A stretch of DNA of 8,727 nucleotides, from the NCBI GenBank assembly GCA_002429455.1, contig DIZU01000163.1:1-8727 (forward strand), written 5' to 3'. A program made the position numbers and the translations under genes. The DNA comes from Methylotenera sp. UBA6020 (GTDB lineage: Bacteria > Pseudomonadota > Gammaproteobacteria > Burkholderiales > Methylophilaceae). Of this stretch, positions 1 to 6,531 are shown one piece after another; positions within the stretch are counted from its first letter, which is position 1, and the number at the start of each line of letters is the position of its first letter. Under the pieces are notes generated by a model. That model worked only from the letters and a program-made list of their open reading frames with translations. It had not been told where the DNA came from and ran no database searches.

Positions 1-527
1 ACACTGGCGCAAACCAATACGCCATCAGTAGTGGCATGATGCAAAAGCATGGACGTTAAAATAGGTAACATCATGGCGTTTGCTTGTTCAGGGCTTACTG
101 TTTGCCCTTTCATGAGGATCTCGATGGTTTCTTTATCCAAAGCCAGTACAACCATCACCGCAATCACCAGCATACCCGCCATATAAATGCCACCGACAGC
201 AATCAGTTGTGCCGTATTTTTCTTAAAGCCGGCAAACAAATGATTGATTTCTAAATCCTGACGTTGTGTGAGCGCTTTACAGCCCCACATCAGCCCGGCG
301 GCAAACACCGGGGCCAACAAAGTGCTTAGCACAGAGCCAATCACCGGAATGAGTGAAATCGGCACGATAATGGCCAAATAAATCACGAATAAAATAATCC
401 ACATCGCAGGGTTTGCTTTAAATAAATTAAAGCCACTTACTATCCAAGACCAGGCATTGCCTGCTGGAACCTGTCTAACTTCCAGTGGTTTAATTTCCAG
501 CGGCTTATTTTGTAAGTTTTCTGCCAT
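1..527 (-). CDS. BPSS1780-family membrane protein, 3' end beyond window, apparent frameshift near the edge
   Basis: Integral inner-membrane protein of unknown function, recognised by its resemblance to the BPSS1780 family of Betaproteobacteria. From the ATG at 527-525 the frame stays open for 175 codons to the edge. A short polar N-terminus leads to WSWIVSGFNLF (about residues 26-36), followed by hydrophobic segments at about 42-62, 67-80 and 109-131; LFAGFKKN lies between the last two. The start is supported by a good Shine-Dalgarno-like AGGAAGAG just upstream. It begins 38 bp after thrB on the same strand, so co-transcription is likely. Oddity: the last 12 or so in-frame residues (HHATTDGVLVCA) are unlike a membrane protein, whereas the +1 frame from 37 down to 1 reads MPLLMAYWFAPV, a typical next segment of this family. 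One surplus base between about 38 and 50 explains this. It may be a true mutation or a sequence-end error. Family call fairly sure; function unknown. Confidence 0.78.
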   Translation of the reverse strand, partial: MAENLQNKPLEIKPLEVRQVPAGNAWSWIVSGFNLFKANPAMWIILFVIYLAIIVPISLIPVIGSVLSTLLAPVFAAGLMWGCKALTQRQDLEINHLFAGFKKNTAQLIAVGGIYMAGMLVIAVMVVLALDKETIEILMKGQTVSPEQANAMMLPILTSMLLHHATTDGVLVCAS

Positions 528-565
528 GTTGCTCTTCCTATCCGTCGCTATTTAGCGGCACACTT

Positions 566-1507
566 TTATAATGGAACTGCACGTAATTTAAGTATATTTT
601 TGAATTGATCCGGATTTTTTGCATGCGTTAATTCACCAGCCTGTGGATAAATTTGATCATACAGTCGTGACAACCAAAAGCGCAATGCAGCGATGCGCAA
701 TAAACTGGGCCAAGCCTCATGCTCAGCTTGACTAAATGGTCTGACAGCCTGATATGCTTGTAGCATGGCATTTAATCTTGGCGCATCTAAACGACCATCC
801 GCGTGCACGCACCAGTCGTTGACTGTAATCGCCAAATCATACGCCAGCACGCCGTGGTAGGCATAATAAAAATCGATCAAACCGCCTATCTTATCGCCAT
901 CAAACAACACATTATCGCGGAACAAATCAGCGTGAATGACGCCCATGGCGAGTTGCGTGGTATCTAATGCGTTTTGAAACGCTAATTCATTCTGTAATAG
1001 CTGCTGGTCAGCCGCAGTCAAATGCGGCATGACTTGTTGCGCCGTTTTGGTACGCCAATCCGCACCACGTGAGTTATGACTATGTTGATGGCTAGACGGC
1101 CTATCAAACGACTGCCCGGCAATATGCATTTGCGCCAAGACAGTGCCAACTGCAGCACATTGTGTGACATTTGGCACTTCAACATCTTGCCCTGTTAAAC
1201 AACTGATTAACGTGGCAGGTCTGCCGTTGAGCATGTGTAAACTGACGCCGGCTTTATCCGCAATCGGCTGTGGGCATGGCACACCATGCGCTGCAAGATG
1301 ACTCATTAAATCAATAAAATAGGGCAACTCTTCTAACGTGTTTTGTTCAAATAGCGTGAGCACATACCTACTCTGACTGGTCGTTACGAAATAATTCGTG
1401 TTGGTAATGCCAGAAGAAATACCTTTTAATTCAATAAGCTCGCCAATAGCATAATCTTGGAGCCACACGTTTAATTGTTGAATACTGACGGAAGTAAATA
1501 CAGACAT
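566..1507 (-). CDS. thrB: Homoserine kinase, APH-fold type (threonine synthesis)
   Basis: Phosphorylates homoserine to O-phosphohomoserine with ATP in the cytoplasm, the step before threonine synthase. The 313 residues match the aminoglycoside-phosphotransferase-fold ThrB found in Pseudomonas and Betaproteobacteria, not the GHMP-type ThrB of E. coli. Visible landmarks: N-terminal SVSIQQLNVWL; nucleotide-binding loop SSGITNTNYFV (31-41); catalytic loop HADLFRDN (192-199) with D194 as probable base and N199 as metal ligand; metal-binding IDFYYA (211-216) with D212; and the conserved tail ALRFWLSRLYD (274-284). Length is normal for the family. A histidine/serine-rich stretch (SSHQHSHNSRG, 138-148) sits in the mid-region, where such kinases vary. 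No clear Shine-Dalgarno precedes the ATG. An intrinsic terminator upstream separates it from the DUF2782 gene, so it probably has its own promoter in 1508-1604. The BPSS1780 gene follows after 38 bp. Confidence 0.93.
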   Translation of the reverse strand: MSVFTSVSIQQLNVWLQDYAIGELIELKGISSGITNTNYFVTTSQSRYVLTLFEQNTLEELPYFIDLMSHLAAHGVPCPQPIADKAGVSLHMLNGRPATLISCLTGQDVEVPNVTQCAAVGTVLAQMHIAGQSFDRPSSHQHSHNSRGADWRTKTAQQVMPHLTAADQQLLQNELAFQNALDTTQLAMGVIHADLFRDNVLFDGDKIGGLIDFYYAYHGVLAYDLAITVNDWCVHADGRLDAPRLNAMLQAYQAVRPFSQAEHEAWPSLLRIAALRFWLSRLYDQIYPQAGELTHAKNPDQFKNILKLRAVPL

Positions 1508-1515
1508 AGGCTAGA

Positions 1516-1539
1516 TATATTAAGTTGGGTATATTAAGT
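1516..1539. repeat. Two identical 10-bp direct repeats upstream of thrB
   Basis: The 10-mer tatattaagt occurs at 1516-1525 and again at 1530-1539, a 14-bp period, 9 to 32 bp before the thrB start codon (on the minus strand each copy reads acttaatata). The placement fits a paired binding site for a regulator or part of the promoter, but the sequence is AT-rich, so chance is possible. No regulator can be named. Confidence 0.5.
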
Positions 1540-1604
1540 GGCTAAATAAAAATAGAATAAAATGATTAAGTAAACTGACTACACCAGAAATTAAGAATTA
1601 ATAA

Positions 1605-1631
1605 ATAAAGAGGGCGTAATACCCTCTTTAT
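1605..1631 (-). terminator. Intrinsic terminator after the DUF2782 gene
   Basis: Arms 1605-1614 and 1622-1631 are perfect 10-bp complements with a GAGGG core and a 7-nt loop (1615-1621). Read on the minus strand, the stem is followed by a T-rich run (TTTATTTATT), the layout of a Rho-independent terminator. It lies 46 nt beyond the DUF2782 stop and should end that transcript before thrB. Confidence 0.85.
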
Positions 1632-1676
1632 GAATTTCGACTAAAATTTAAAAAGCTCACTTCAAATCAATGCGCA

Positions 1677-2048
1677 TTAAAACCTAAACAATGTCCATTT
1701 AGGGATACTCAATGGTTGGGTCGGACCATCCATTAACCAGCCGCCATTTTGATCTTCTCTATGCATGTAGTAAGGCACGCCGTGCGCTGGCGTCACTTTC
1801 ATCATGTAAAGTTGACCGTTGATGCGATACTCTTCAATGGTTTCGCCTTTTTTCTTCACAATGGTGACTTGCGGCTGATCTGCAGCATTTTCATCATTAC
1901 TAATGGCCGGAGGTGGAATATCCTCCAATGGCTGCAAATTGGCTGGCGGTTCTTTAGCTAAAGCCACTAAAGGCAATTGCGCAGATGTCAATGCCAGCAA
2001 CAGTAACCCTAAACTTTTCCAGATCTTAATTTTATAGTCTTTGCGCAT
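1677..2048 (-). CDS. DUF2782 family exported protein
   Basis: Small protein of unknown function, 123 residues. The N-terminus is a classic Sec signal peptide: positive MRKDYKIKIWK, hydrophobic LGLLLLALTSAQLPLVA, and an A-L-A cleavage site after residue 31. The mature protein has a proline-rich spacer (KEPPANLQPLEDIPPP, 32-47), then the DUF2782 core: VTIVKKKGETIEEYRINGQL (61-80), then YMMKVTPAHGVPYY (81-94), ending in the aromatic tail IPKWTLFRF. It is therefore probably periplasmic or membrane-associated; no enzyme motif is visible. Translation start is supported by GAGGA, which sits unusually close (3 nt) to the ATG. In Betaproteobacteria, as I recall, this family is commonly found beside polA and thrB, as here, but why is unknown. 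It ends in its own terminator. Confidence 0.88.
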   Translation of the reverse strand: MRKDYKIKIWKSLGLLLLALTSAQLPLVALAKEPPANLQPLEDIPPPAISNDENAADQPQVTIVKKKGETIEEYRINGQLYMMKVTPAHGVPYYMHREDQNGGWLMDGPTQPLSIPKWTLFRF

Positions 2049-2058
2049 AAGTCCTCAT

Positions 2059-2109
2059 CACTTGTTATTGAATTACTGGTCACTGAAGCACTGGTTATTA
2101 AATTAGGTC
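2059..2109. repeat. Imperfect direct repeat upstream of the DUF2782 gene
   Basis: Copy 1 (2059-2081) and copy 2 (2089-2109) match at 15 of their first 17 bases (cactNgttattNaatta), and both then end in ggtc, with a 2-base difference in length before that end. The period is 30 bp. It lies in the 130-bp gap between the LOG and DUF2782 genes, 10 to 61 bp before the DUF2782 start. It could be a small tandem duplication or a doubled operator. No strong terminator for the LOG gene is visible in this gap. Confidence 0.5.
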
Positions 2110-2178
2110 TTAGAATTAATTAACAGTTACTTAACCGTGTTTTATTTTATCAAATTACACGTACTATAACGGCATTCA

Positions 2179-2907
2179 TTACAAATAAAGCTGAATACGC
2201 TCTTCTTCCGCAGATAATTTGAACCCGCGTGTTTCATAATGTTTGAATATTGCTTCTACAATCATAGCAGGGTCATCTATCACTTGAATCAAATCAAGAT
2301 CACTGGCAGAAATCATATCTTCATCCACCAACGTGGTTTTAACCCAATCAATTAACCCGCGCCAAAAAGGTTCACACACCAAAATAATCGGTATTTTTAA
2401 GGTTTTACCTGTTTGCACCAGCGTAATCGCCTCCATCAGTTCATCTAAGGTGCCAAACCCACCAGGCATCACCACATAGGCTGAGGCGTATTTCACAAAC
2501 ATCACCTTGCGCATGAAAAAGTGCTTAAAGTTTTGACTGATGTCCTGATAGGTATTATTTGATTGCTCATGCGGCAACTCAATATTCAGGCCAATACTGG
2601 GTGATTTACCACTAAAAGCTCCTTTATTGGCGGCCTCCATAATACCTGGACCACCGCCTGAAATCACACTAAAACCGGCATTGGATAACAGTCTGGCAAT
2701 CTCTTCGGTCAAATGATAATAAGGGCTATCAGGTCGGGTACGCGCACTGCCAAAAATAGAAACGGCTGGTGTGATTTCTTTGAGCCGTTCCGTAGCATCG
2801 ACGAATTCTGCCATAATCTCAAATGCATGCCATGATTCATGCGCGGTATGATTACGGCCTTGCACATCAGGATCGGTAATTTTTGGAATTTTTTTTGCAA
2901 CAGACAT
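2179..2907 (-). CDS. LOG-family (TIGR00730) nucleotide phosphoribohydrolase
   Basis: Rossmann-fold cytoplasmic enzyme of the LOG group, whose members hydrolyse the N-glycosidic bond of nucleoside 5'-monophosphates such as AMP or cytokinin ribotides. The 242 residues contain VSIFGSAR (49-56), the phosphate-binding loop GGGPGIMEAANKGA (84-97), the conserved MRK (132-134) and the signature PGGFGTLDE (148-156) with the catalytic glutamate. An N-terminal extension of about 45 residues before the core is usual for the larger bacterial subgroup. The start codon is preceded at 8 nt by GGGGG (minus strand), which can pair with the 16S tail through one G-U wobble. Its start lies 19 bp from the divergent polA start. 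Whether the natural role is cytokinin activation or purine nucleotide salvage cannot be read from sequence; in a free-living bacterium the latter is more likely. I assign no gene symbol because bacterial naming is inconsistent. Confidence 0.9.
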   Translation of the reverse strand: MSVAKKIPKITDPDVQGRNHTAHESWHAFEIMAEFVDATERLKEITPAVSIFGSARTRPDSPYYHLTEEIARLLSNAGFSVISGGGPGIMEAANKGAFSGKSPSIGLNIELPHEQSNNTYQDISQNFKHFFMRKVMFVKYASAYVVMPGGFGTLDELMEAITLVQTGKTLKIPIILVCEPFWRGLIDWVKTTLVDEDMISASDLDLIQVIDDPAMIVEAIFKHYETRGFKLSAEEERIQLYL

Positions 2908-2910
2908 AAT
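2883..2910 (+). promoter_or_regulatory. Candidate sigma-70 promoter for polA, overlapping the LOG start codon
   Basis: TTGGAA (2883-2888, 4 of 6 to consensus), a 16-bp spacer, then CATAAT (2905-2910, 5 of 6). The -10 covers the complement of the LOG start codon. Predicted transcription would begin near 2917, leaving a leader of only about 10 nt before the polA ATG. Inferred by eye from consensus only. Confidence 0.4.
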
Positions 2911-2915
2911 TTAGG

Positions 2916-2920
2916 CCCCC
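2916..2920 (-). promoter_or_regulatory. Unusual all-G ribosome binding site for the LOG gene
   Basis: On the minus strand this reads GGGGG, 8 nt before the LOG ATG. It can pair with CCUCC of the 16S rRNA tail using one G-U pair. It lies inside the 19-bp gap shared with polA, and on the polA side the same bases read ccccc, which cannot serve as a Shine-Dalgarno. Confidence 0.45.
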
Positions 2921-2926
2921 AAATAT

Positions 2927-5692
2927 ATGAAAACGTTGTTATTAGTGGATGGCTCATCCTACCTGTATCGTGCCTTTCACGCCATGCCTGACTTGAGAAA
3001 TCGTCAGAATGAACCCACCGGCGCGATTCAGGGTGTACTCAATATGTTACGCCGTTTACATAAAGATTACCCTAGCGATTATAGCGCGTGTGTTTTTGAT
3101 GCAAAAGGCAAAACTTTTCGTGATGATATTTATGCGGAATATAAAGCCAATCGCGCTGCTATGCCAGATGATTTACGCCCGCAAATAGAGCCTTTGCATG
3201 AAGCCATCAAAGCCATGGGCTGGCCGCTGATTATGATAGAGGGTGTAGAAGCCGACGATGTGATAGGCGCACTGGCAAAACAGGCAGAGCGTGAAGGTGT
3301 GCGCGTGATTATTTCAACGGGTGATAAAGATATATCGCAACTGGTAAATCAACATATCACGGTCGTCAATACCATGCGCGATGCTTTCAGAAAGGTCGAC
3401 GATGTACTAGACATTGCCGGCGTTGAAAAGAAATTTGGCATACCTCCGAGCTTGATAGTGGATTATCTCGTTCTAATTGGCGACACCTCAGACAACGTAC
3501 CCGGCGTTGAGAAAGTAGGCCCTAAAACCGCTGTTAAATGGCTAAAACAATATGGCTCATTAGATAATATTGTTGCTAACGCGGACGAAATTAAAGGCGT
3601 AGTCGGCGAGAACTTGCGCAAAGCCCTGCCCTGGCTACCAACAGCACGAGAGTTGATTACCATCCGTTGTGATGTTGGCATTCAGGAGAATCTGGCAGAC
3701 CTTGCGCCACAAGCCATTGATAAAGCCAAACTGGCTGAGTTATTTGATCGCTTTGAGTTTAAAAGCTGGCGTAAGGAGTTGGATAACATGCCCAATGTCG
3801 CAGCAACAGCTGCATCCACAGCACCAATGCAAACTCAATCTGCAACTACTGACATGTTTGCCGTTACTCAACATGTTGCAAACACCGCACGAAATTACGA
3901 AACTATTTTAACTAATGAACAATTAGATAGTTGGCTGACTAAATTAAGCGTTGCTGAATTAGTCTGCTTTGATACCGAAACCACTTCGCTAGACCCCATG
4001 ACCGCCAAAATTGTTGGCATGTCATTTAGCGTAGAGGCCGGTAGCGCGGCTTACTTGCCGCTTATGCATGATTATTTTGATGCGCCGGCACAACTCGACT
4101 TTGCAGCATGCCTCAATAAAATAAAACCTATTTTAGAAAACCCTGCCATTAAAAAAGTAGGGCAAAACCTTAAGTATGACCAACACGTACTGGCCAACCA
4201 TGGCATACAGCTAAACGGCATTACGCACGATACGCTGTTGCAATCGTATGTATTCGAATCGCACAAAACACATGGCATGGATGACCTTGCCATGCGTCAT
4301 TTGGAGTTAAAAACCATCACGTTTGAAGAAGTGGCTGGCAAAGGTGCCAAGCAGGTCACTTTCAACCAGGTAACGGTGGAAGTCGCCGCCGAATATGCCG
4401 CTGAAGATGCCGACATTACCCTGCAATTACATCAGGCCATGTATCCGCAAATACAAAACGACGCGAAACTTGATTACATTTATAACCACATTGAGATGCC
4501 CGTCTCCAACATCTTGTTTACCATTGAACGCAACGGCGTGTTGATTGATAGAGACATGCTCAATGTGCAAAGCAATGAAATCGGCTTGAAGCTGGTCGCA
4601 CTTGAAAACCAAGCCTACGAGCTCGCAGGGCAACCTTTCAATCTAGGCTCGCCGAAACAATTGCAGGAGATTTTATTCGGCAAACTAGGCATTAAGCCCC
4701 TCAAAAAAACGCCCTCCGGTGCGCCTTCTACCGATGAAGACGTGTTGCAAGAGCTGGCACTAGACTACCCTTTGCCGAAGGTATTGCTCGAATATCGCGG
4801 GCTGGCCAAACTAAAATCGACCTACACTGACAAACTGCCGCGCATGATCAACCCGACCACCGGCCGCGTACATACCAGCTACAATCAAGCGGTGGCGATT
4901 ACTGGGCGTTTGGCAAGCTCAGACCCTAATTTGCAAAACATCCCTGTACGCACCGCCGAAGGTCGCCGCATTCGTGAAGCCTTTATTGCCCCGGCTGGCA
5001 GTAGCATTGTCTCAGCGGATTATTCACAAATCGAGCTTCGCATCATGGCACATTTGTCAAAAGATGAAGGCATGCTAAAAGCCTTTGCCAATAACGAAGA
5101 TATTCACCGCCATACCGCCGCCGAGATTTTTGGCGTGGAAACGGACGCCGTAGACAACGAACAGCGCCGCTACGCAAAAGTCATCAACTTCGGCCTCATT
5201 TACGGTATGAGCGCCTTTGGCCTCGCGCAAAACCTCAATATCGAACGTAGCGCCGCGCAAAGCTATATTGAACGCTACTTTACCCGCTACCCCGGGGTAC
5301 GTGAATACATGCAGAACACGCGTGAAATCGCCAAACAAAAAGGCTATGTAGAAACCTATTTCGGCCGAAGATTATGGGTACCAGAAATCAACAGCGCCAA
5401 TGGAATAAGAAGAGCAGGTGCCGAGCGCGCCGCCATTAATGCACCTATGCAAGGCACGGCGGCTGACCTCATCAAACTCGCCATGATTGCAGTAGATAAA
5501 TGGCTAAAAGACGGAAAACTGCACAGCAAACTCATCATGCAGGTACACGATGAGCTGGTGCTGGAAGTGCCTGAATCTGAGCTAGAATTGGTTAAAACCA
5601 CTTTGCCGCAGCTTATGCAACACGTGGCTAAACTGGATGTACCGCTGTTAGCTGAAGTGGGTGTGGGAAATAATTGGGAAACAGCACATTAA
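2927..5692 (+). CDS. polA: DNA polymerase I
   Basis: Repair and replication polymerase that removes RNA primers and fills gaps on chromosomal DNA. The 921 residues hold three complete domains. The 5' nuclease (about 1-290) shows LVDGSSYLYRAF with D8, VFDAKG with D58, GVEADD (106-111), TGDKD (131-135) and GDTSDNVPGVEKVGPKTA (185-202). A low-complexity Ala/Thr/Gln linker (about 288-322) follows. The 3'-5' exonuclease (about 326-515) keeps all catalytic motifs: DTET (D349, E351), NLKYD with D418, and YAAEDAD (Y490, D494), so proofreading should be active. The polymerase domain has motif A SADYSQIELR (696-705, D698), motif B RRYAKVINFGLIYG (747-760) and motif C QVHDELVLEVP (872-882, D875). Length and spacing match E. 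coli Pol I closely. The ATG begins exactly at the conserved LLLVDGSS start region, yet no Shine-Dalgarno precedes it. The LOG gene lies divergently 19 bp away. Confidence 0.98.
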   Translation: MKTLLLVDGSSYLYRAFHAMPDLRNRQNEPTGAIQGVLNMLRRLHKDYPSDYSACVFDAKGKTFRDDIYAEYKANRAAMPDDLRPQIEPLHEAIKAMGWPLIMIEGVEADDVIGALAKQAEREGVRVIISTGDKDISQLVNQHITVVNTMRDAFRKVDDVLDIAGVEKKFGIPPSLIVDYLVLIGDTSDNVPGVEKVGPKTAVKWLKQYGSLDNIVANADEIKGVVGENLRKALPWLPTARELITIRCDVGIQENLADLAPQAIDKAKLAELFDRFEFKSWRKELDNMPNVAATAASTAPMQTQSATTDMFAVTQHVANTARNYETILTNEQLDSWLTKLSVAELVCFDTETTSLDPMTAKIVGMSFSVEAGSAAYLPLMHDYFDAPAQLDFAACLNKIKPILENPAIKKVGQNLKYDQHVLANHGIQLNGITHDTLLQSYVFESHKTHGMDDLAMRHLELKTITFEEVAGKGAKQVTFNQVTVEVAAEYAAEDADITLQLHQAMYPQIQNDAKLDYIYNHIEMPVSNILFTIERNGVLIDRDMLNVQSNEIGLKLVALENQAYELAGQPFNLGSPKQLQEILFGKLGIKPLKKTPSGAPSTDEDVLQELALDYPLPKVLLEYRGLAKLKSTYTDKLPRMINPTTGRVHTSYNQAVAITGRLASSDPNLQNIPVRTAEGRRIREAFIAPAGSSIVSADYSQIELRIMAHLSKDEGMLKAFANNEDIHRHTAAEIFGVETDAVDNEQRRYAKVINFGLIYGMSAFGLAQNLNIERSAAQSYIERYFTRYPGVREYMQNTREIAKQKGYVETYFGRRLWVPEINSANGIRRAGAERAAINAPMQGTAADLIKLAMIAVDKWLKDGKLHSKLIMQVHDELVLEVPESELELVKTTLPQLMQHVAKLDVPLLAEVGVGNNWETAH

Positions 5693-5700
5693 TTTAATGT
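5686..5700. repeat. AT-rich perfect dyad over the polA stop codon
   Basis: Arms acattaa (5686-5692) and ttaatgt (5694-5700) are exact inverted copies with a 1-base centre; the first arm contains the polA TAA stop. A CT-rich run (ctgttcttttt) follows. The stem has little GC and almost no loop, so it is a poor terminator. It may be a protein-binding dyad or chance. Confidence 0.35.
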
Positions 5701-5779
5701 CTGTTCTTTTTCATAAACTCATTCAACTAAAAATGTTGCACGCGCTAACTTTTAACCATGTTAACGTTTTTTATTTACA

Positions 5780-6526
5780 ATGAACGTGATTGGTATTTAC
5801 ATCATTGGCGATGAAATCCTCTCCGGCAAACGCGAGGATAAGCATCTTAGCCAAGCCATCCAAATACTCAAAGATCGCGGACTGGCGCTAGCTTGGGCAA
5901 ATTATTTGGGTGATGATCCGGCTAAATTAACTGCGAGTTTTAGACGCAGTTTTGCAACAACCGATATTGTATTTTCATTCGGCGGCATTGGCGCCACACC
6001 GGACGACTACACTAGACTAGCGGCAGCAGATGCGTTATCTATAGCAATTGAGCGTCATGCCGACGCCGTGCTGGAAATTGAAGCGCAGTTTGGCGAAGGC
6101 GCGTACCCTAAGCGCGTATTGATGGCTGACTTTCCCAAAGGCGCGGCGCTTATCCCTAACCCGATCAATCGAGTTGCGGGATTTTCTGTAGGCTCGCATT
6201 ACTTTTTGCCGGGTTTTCCGCAAATGGCATGGCCAATGATGGAATGGGTGCTCGATACCCACTATCAGCATCTTTTTCATACTCAAACCACTACCGAAGT
6301 TTCGATTAAAATATTTGAAGTCGGCGAAAGCCAGCTGATTGATTTAATGAATGCTATTTTGCAGAAATACCCCGCTATTAAGCTTTTCAGCTTGCCCAGC
6401 TTAAGCCCTAAAAAACTGATAGAGCTTGGGCTGAAAGGCGACCTCGCGATTTGCCAACAGGCGATGGGCGAAATTCAAGCTTACCTGGACATGCACCAAA
6501 TGCCGTGGCAAACGCTGGATAATTAA
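5780..6526 (+). CDS. Stand-alone molybdopterin-binding (MoaB/Mog-like, CinA N-terminal type) protein
   Basis: Member of the COG1058 group, annotated as competence/damage-inducible protein A or molybdopterin-binding protein. The 248 residues show the MPT-binding-fold landmarks IGDEILSGKREDKH (9-22), SFGGIGATPDDYTR (66-79), NPINRVAGF (127-135) and LPGFPQMAWPM (143-153). A smaller C-terminal part (about 170-240) follows. It lacks the C-terminal nicotinamide-nucleotide amidase domain of full-length CinA (about 400 residues), so NMN deamidation is not expected. Members of the full-length family have been linked to ADP-ribose hydrolysis; whether this short form does that is unknown. The ATG begins right at the conserved IGIYIIGDEI strand; an upstream ATG at 5758 is out of frame. 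No Shine-Dalgarno is visible. It lies 87 bp after polA on the same strand and could be read through from it, as no convincing terminator intervenes. Confidence 0.88.
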   Translation: MNVIGIYIIGDEILSGKREDKHLSQAIQILKDRGLALAWANYLGDDPAKLTASFRRSFATTDIVFSFGGIGATPDDYTRLAAADALSIAIERHADAVLEIEAQFGEGAYPKRVLMADFPKGAALIPNPINRVAGFSVGSHYFLPGFPQMAWPMMEWVLDTHYQHLFHTQTTTEVSIKIFEVGESQLIDLMNAILQKYPAIKLFSLPSLSPKKLIELGLKGDLAICQQAMGEIQAYLDMHQMPWQTLDN

Positions 6527-6531
6527 AACTC

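Noticed and set aside
288..330. Possible inactivated proofreading site or fusion in DNA polymerase I (suspected from its low-complexity linker, residues 288-322)
   Set aside because: All three exonuclease motifs are intact and the linker lies at the normal domain junction; the coordinates given here are protein residues near that junction, not bases.
546..557. Small hairpin (cgcta-tt-tagcg) between thrB and the BPSS1780 gene as a terminator
   Set aside because: Only 5 bp of stem and no T-run on the minus strand; it is followed by the BPSS1780 ribosome binding site, so it does not split the operon.
1749..1961. 70-codon plus-strand frame opposite the DUF2782 gene
   Set aside because: The DUF2782 gene has a signal peptide, family core and ribosome binding site; the opposite frame has none.
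2709..2957. 82-codon minus-strand frame overlapping the starts of LOG and polA
   Set aside because: It reads the LOG gene out of frame, and its product shows no family features.
5736..5764. Promoter for the molybdopterin-binding-type gene (TTGCAC and TGTTAA, 17-bp spacer)
   Set aside because: The -10 matches only 3 of 6 consensus bases, too weak to list.
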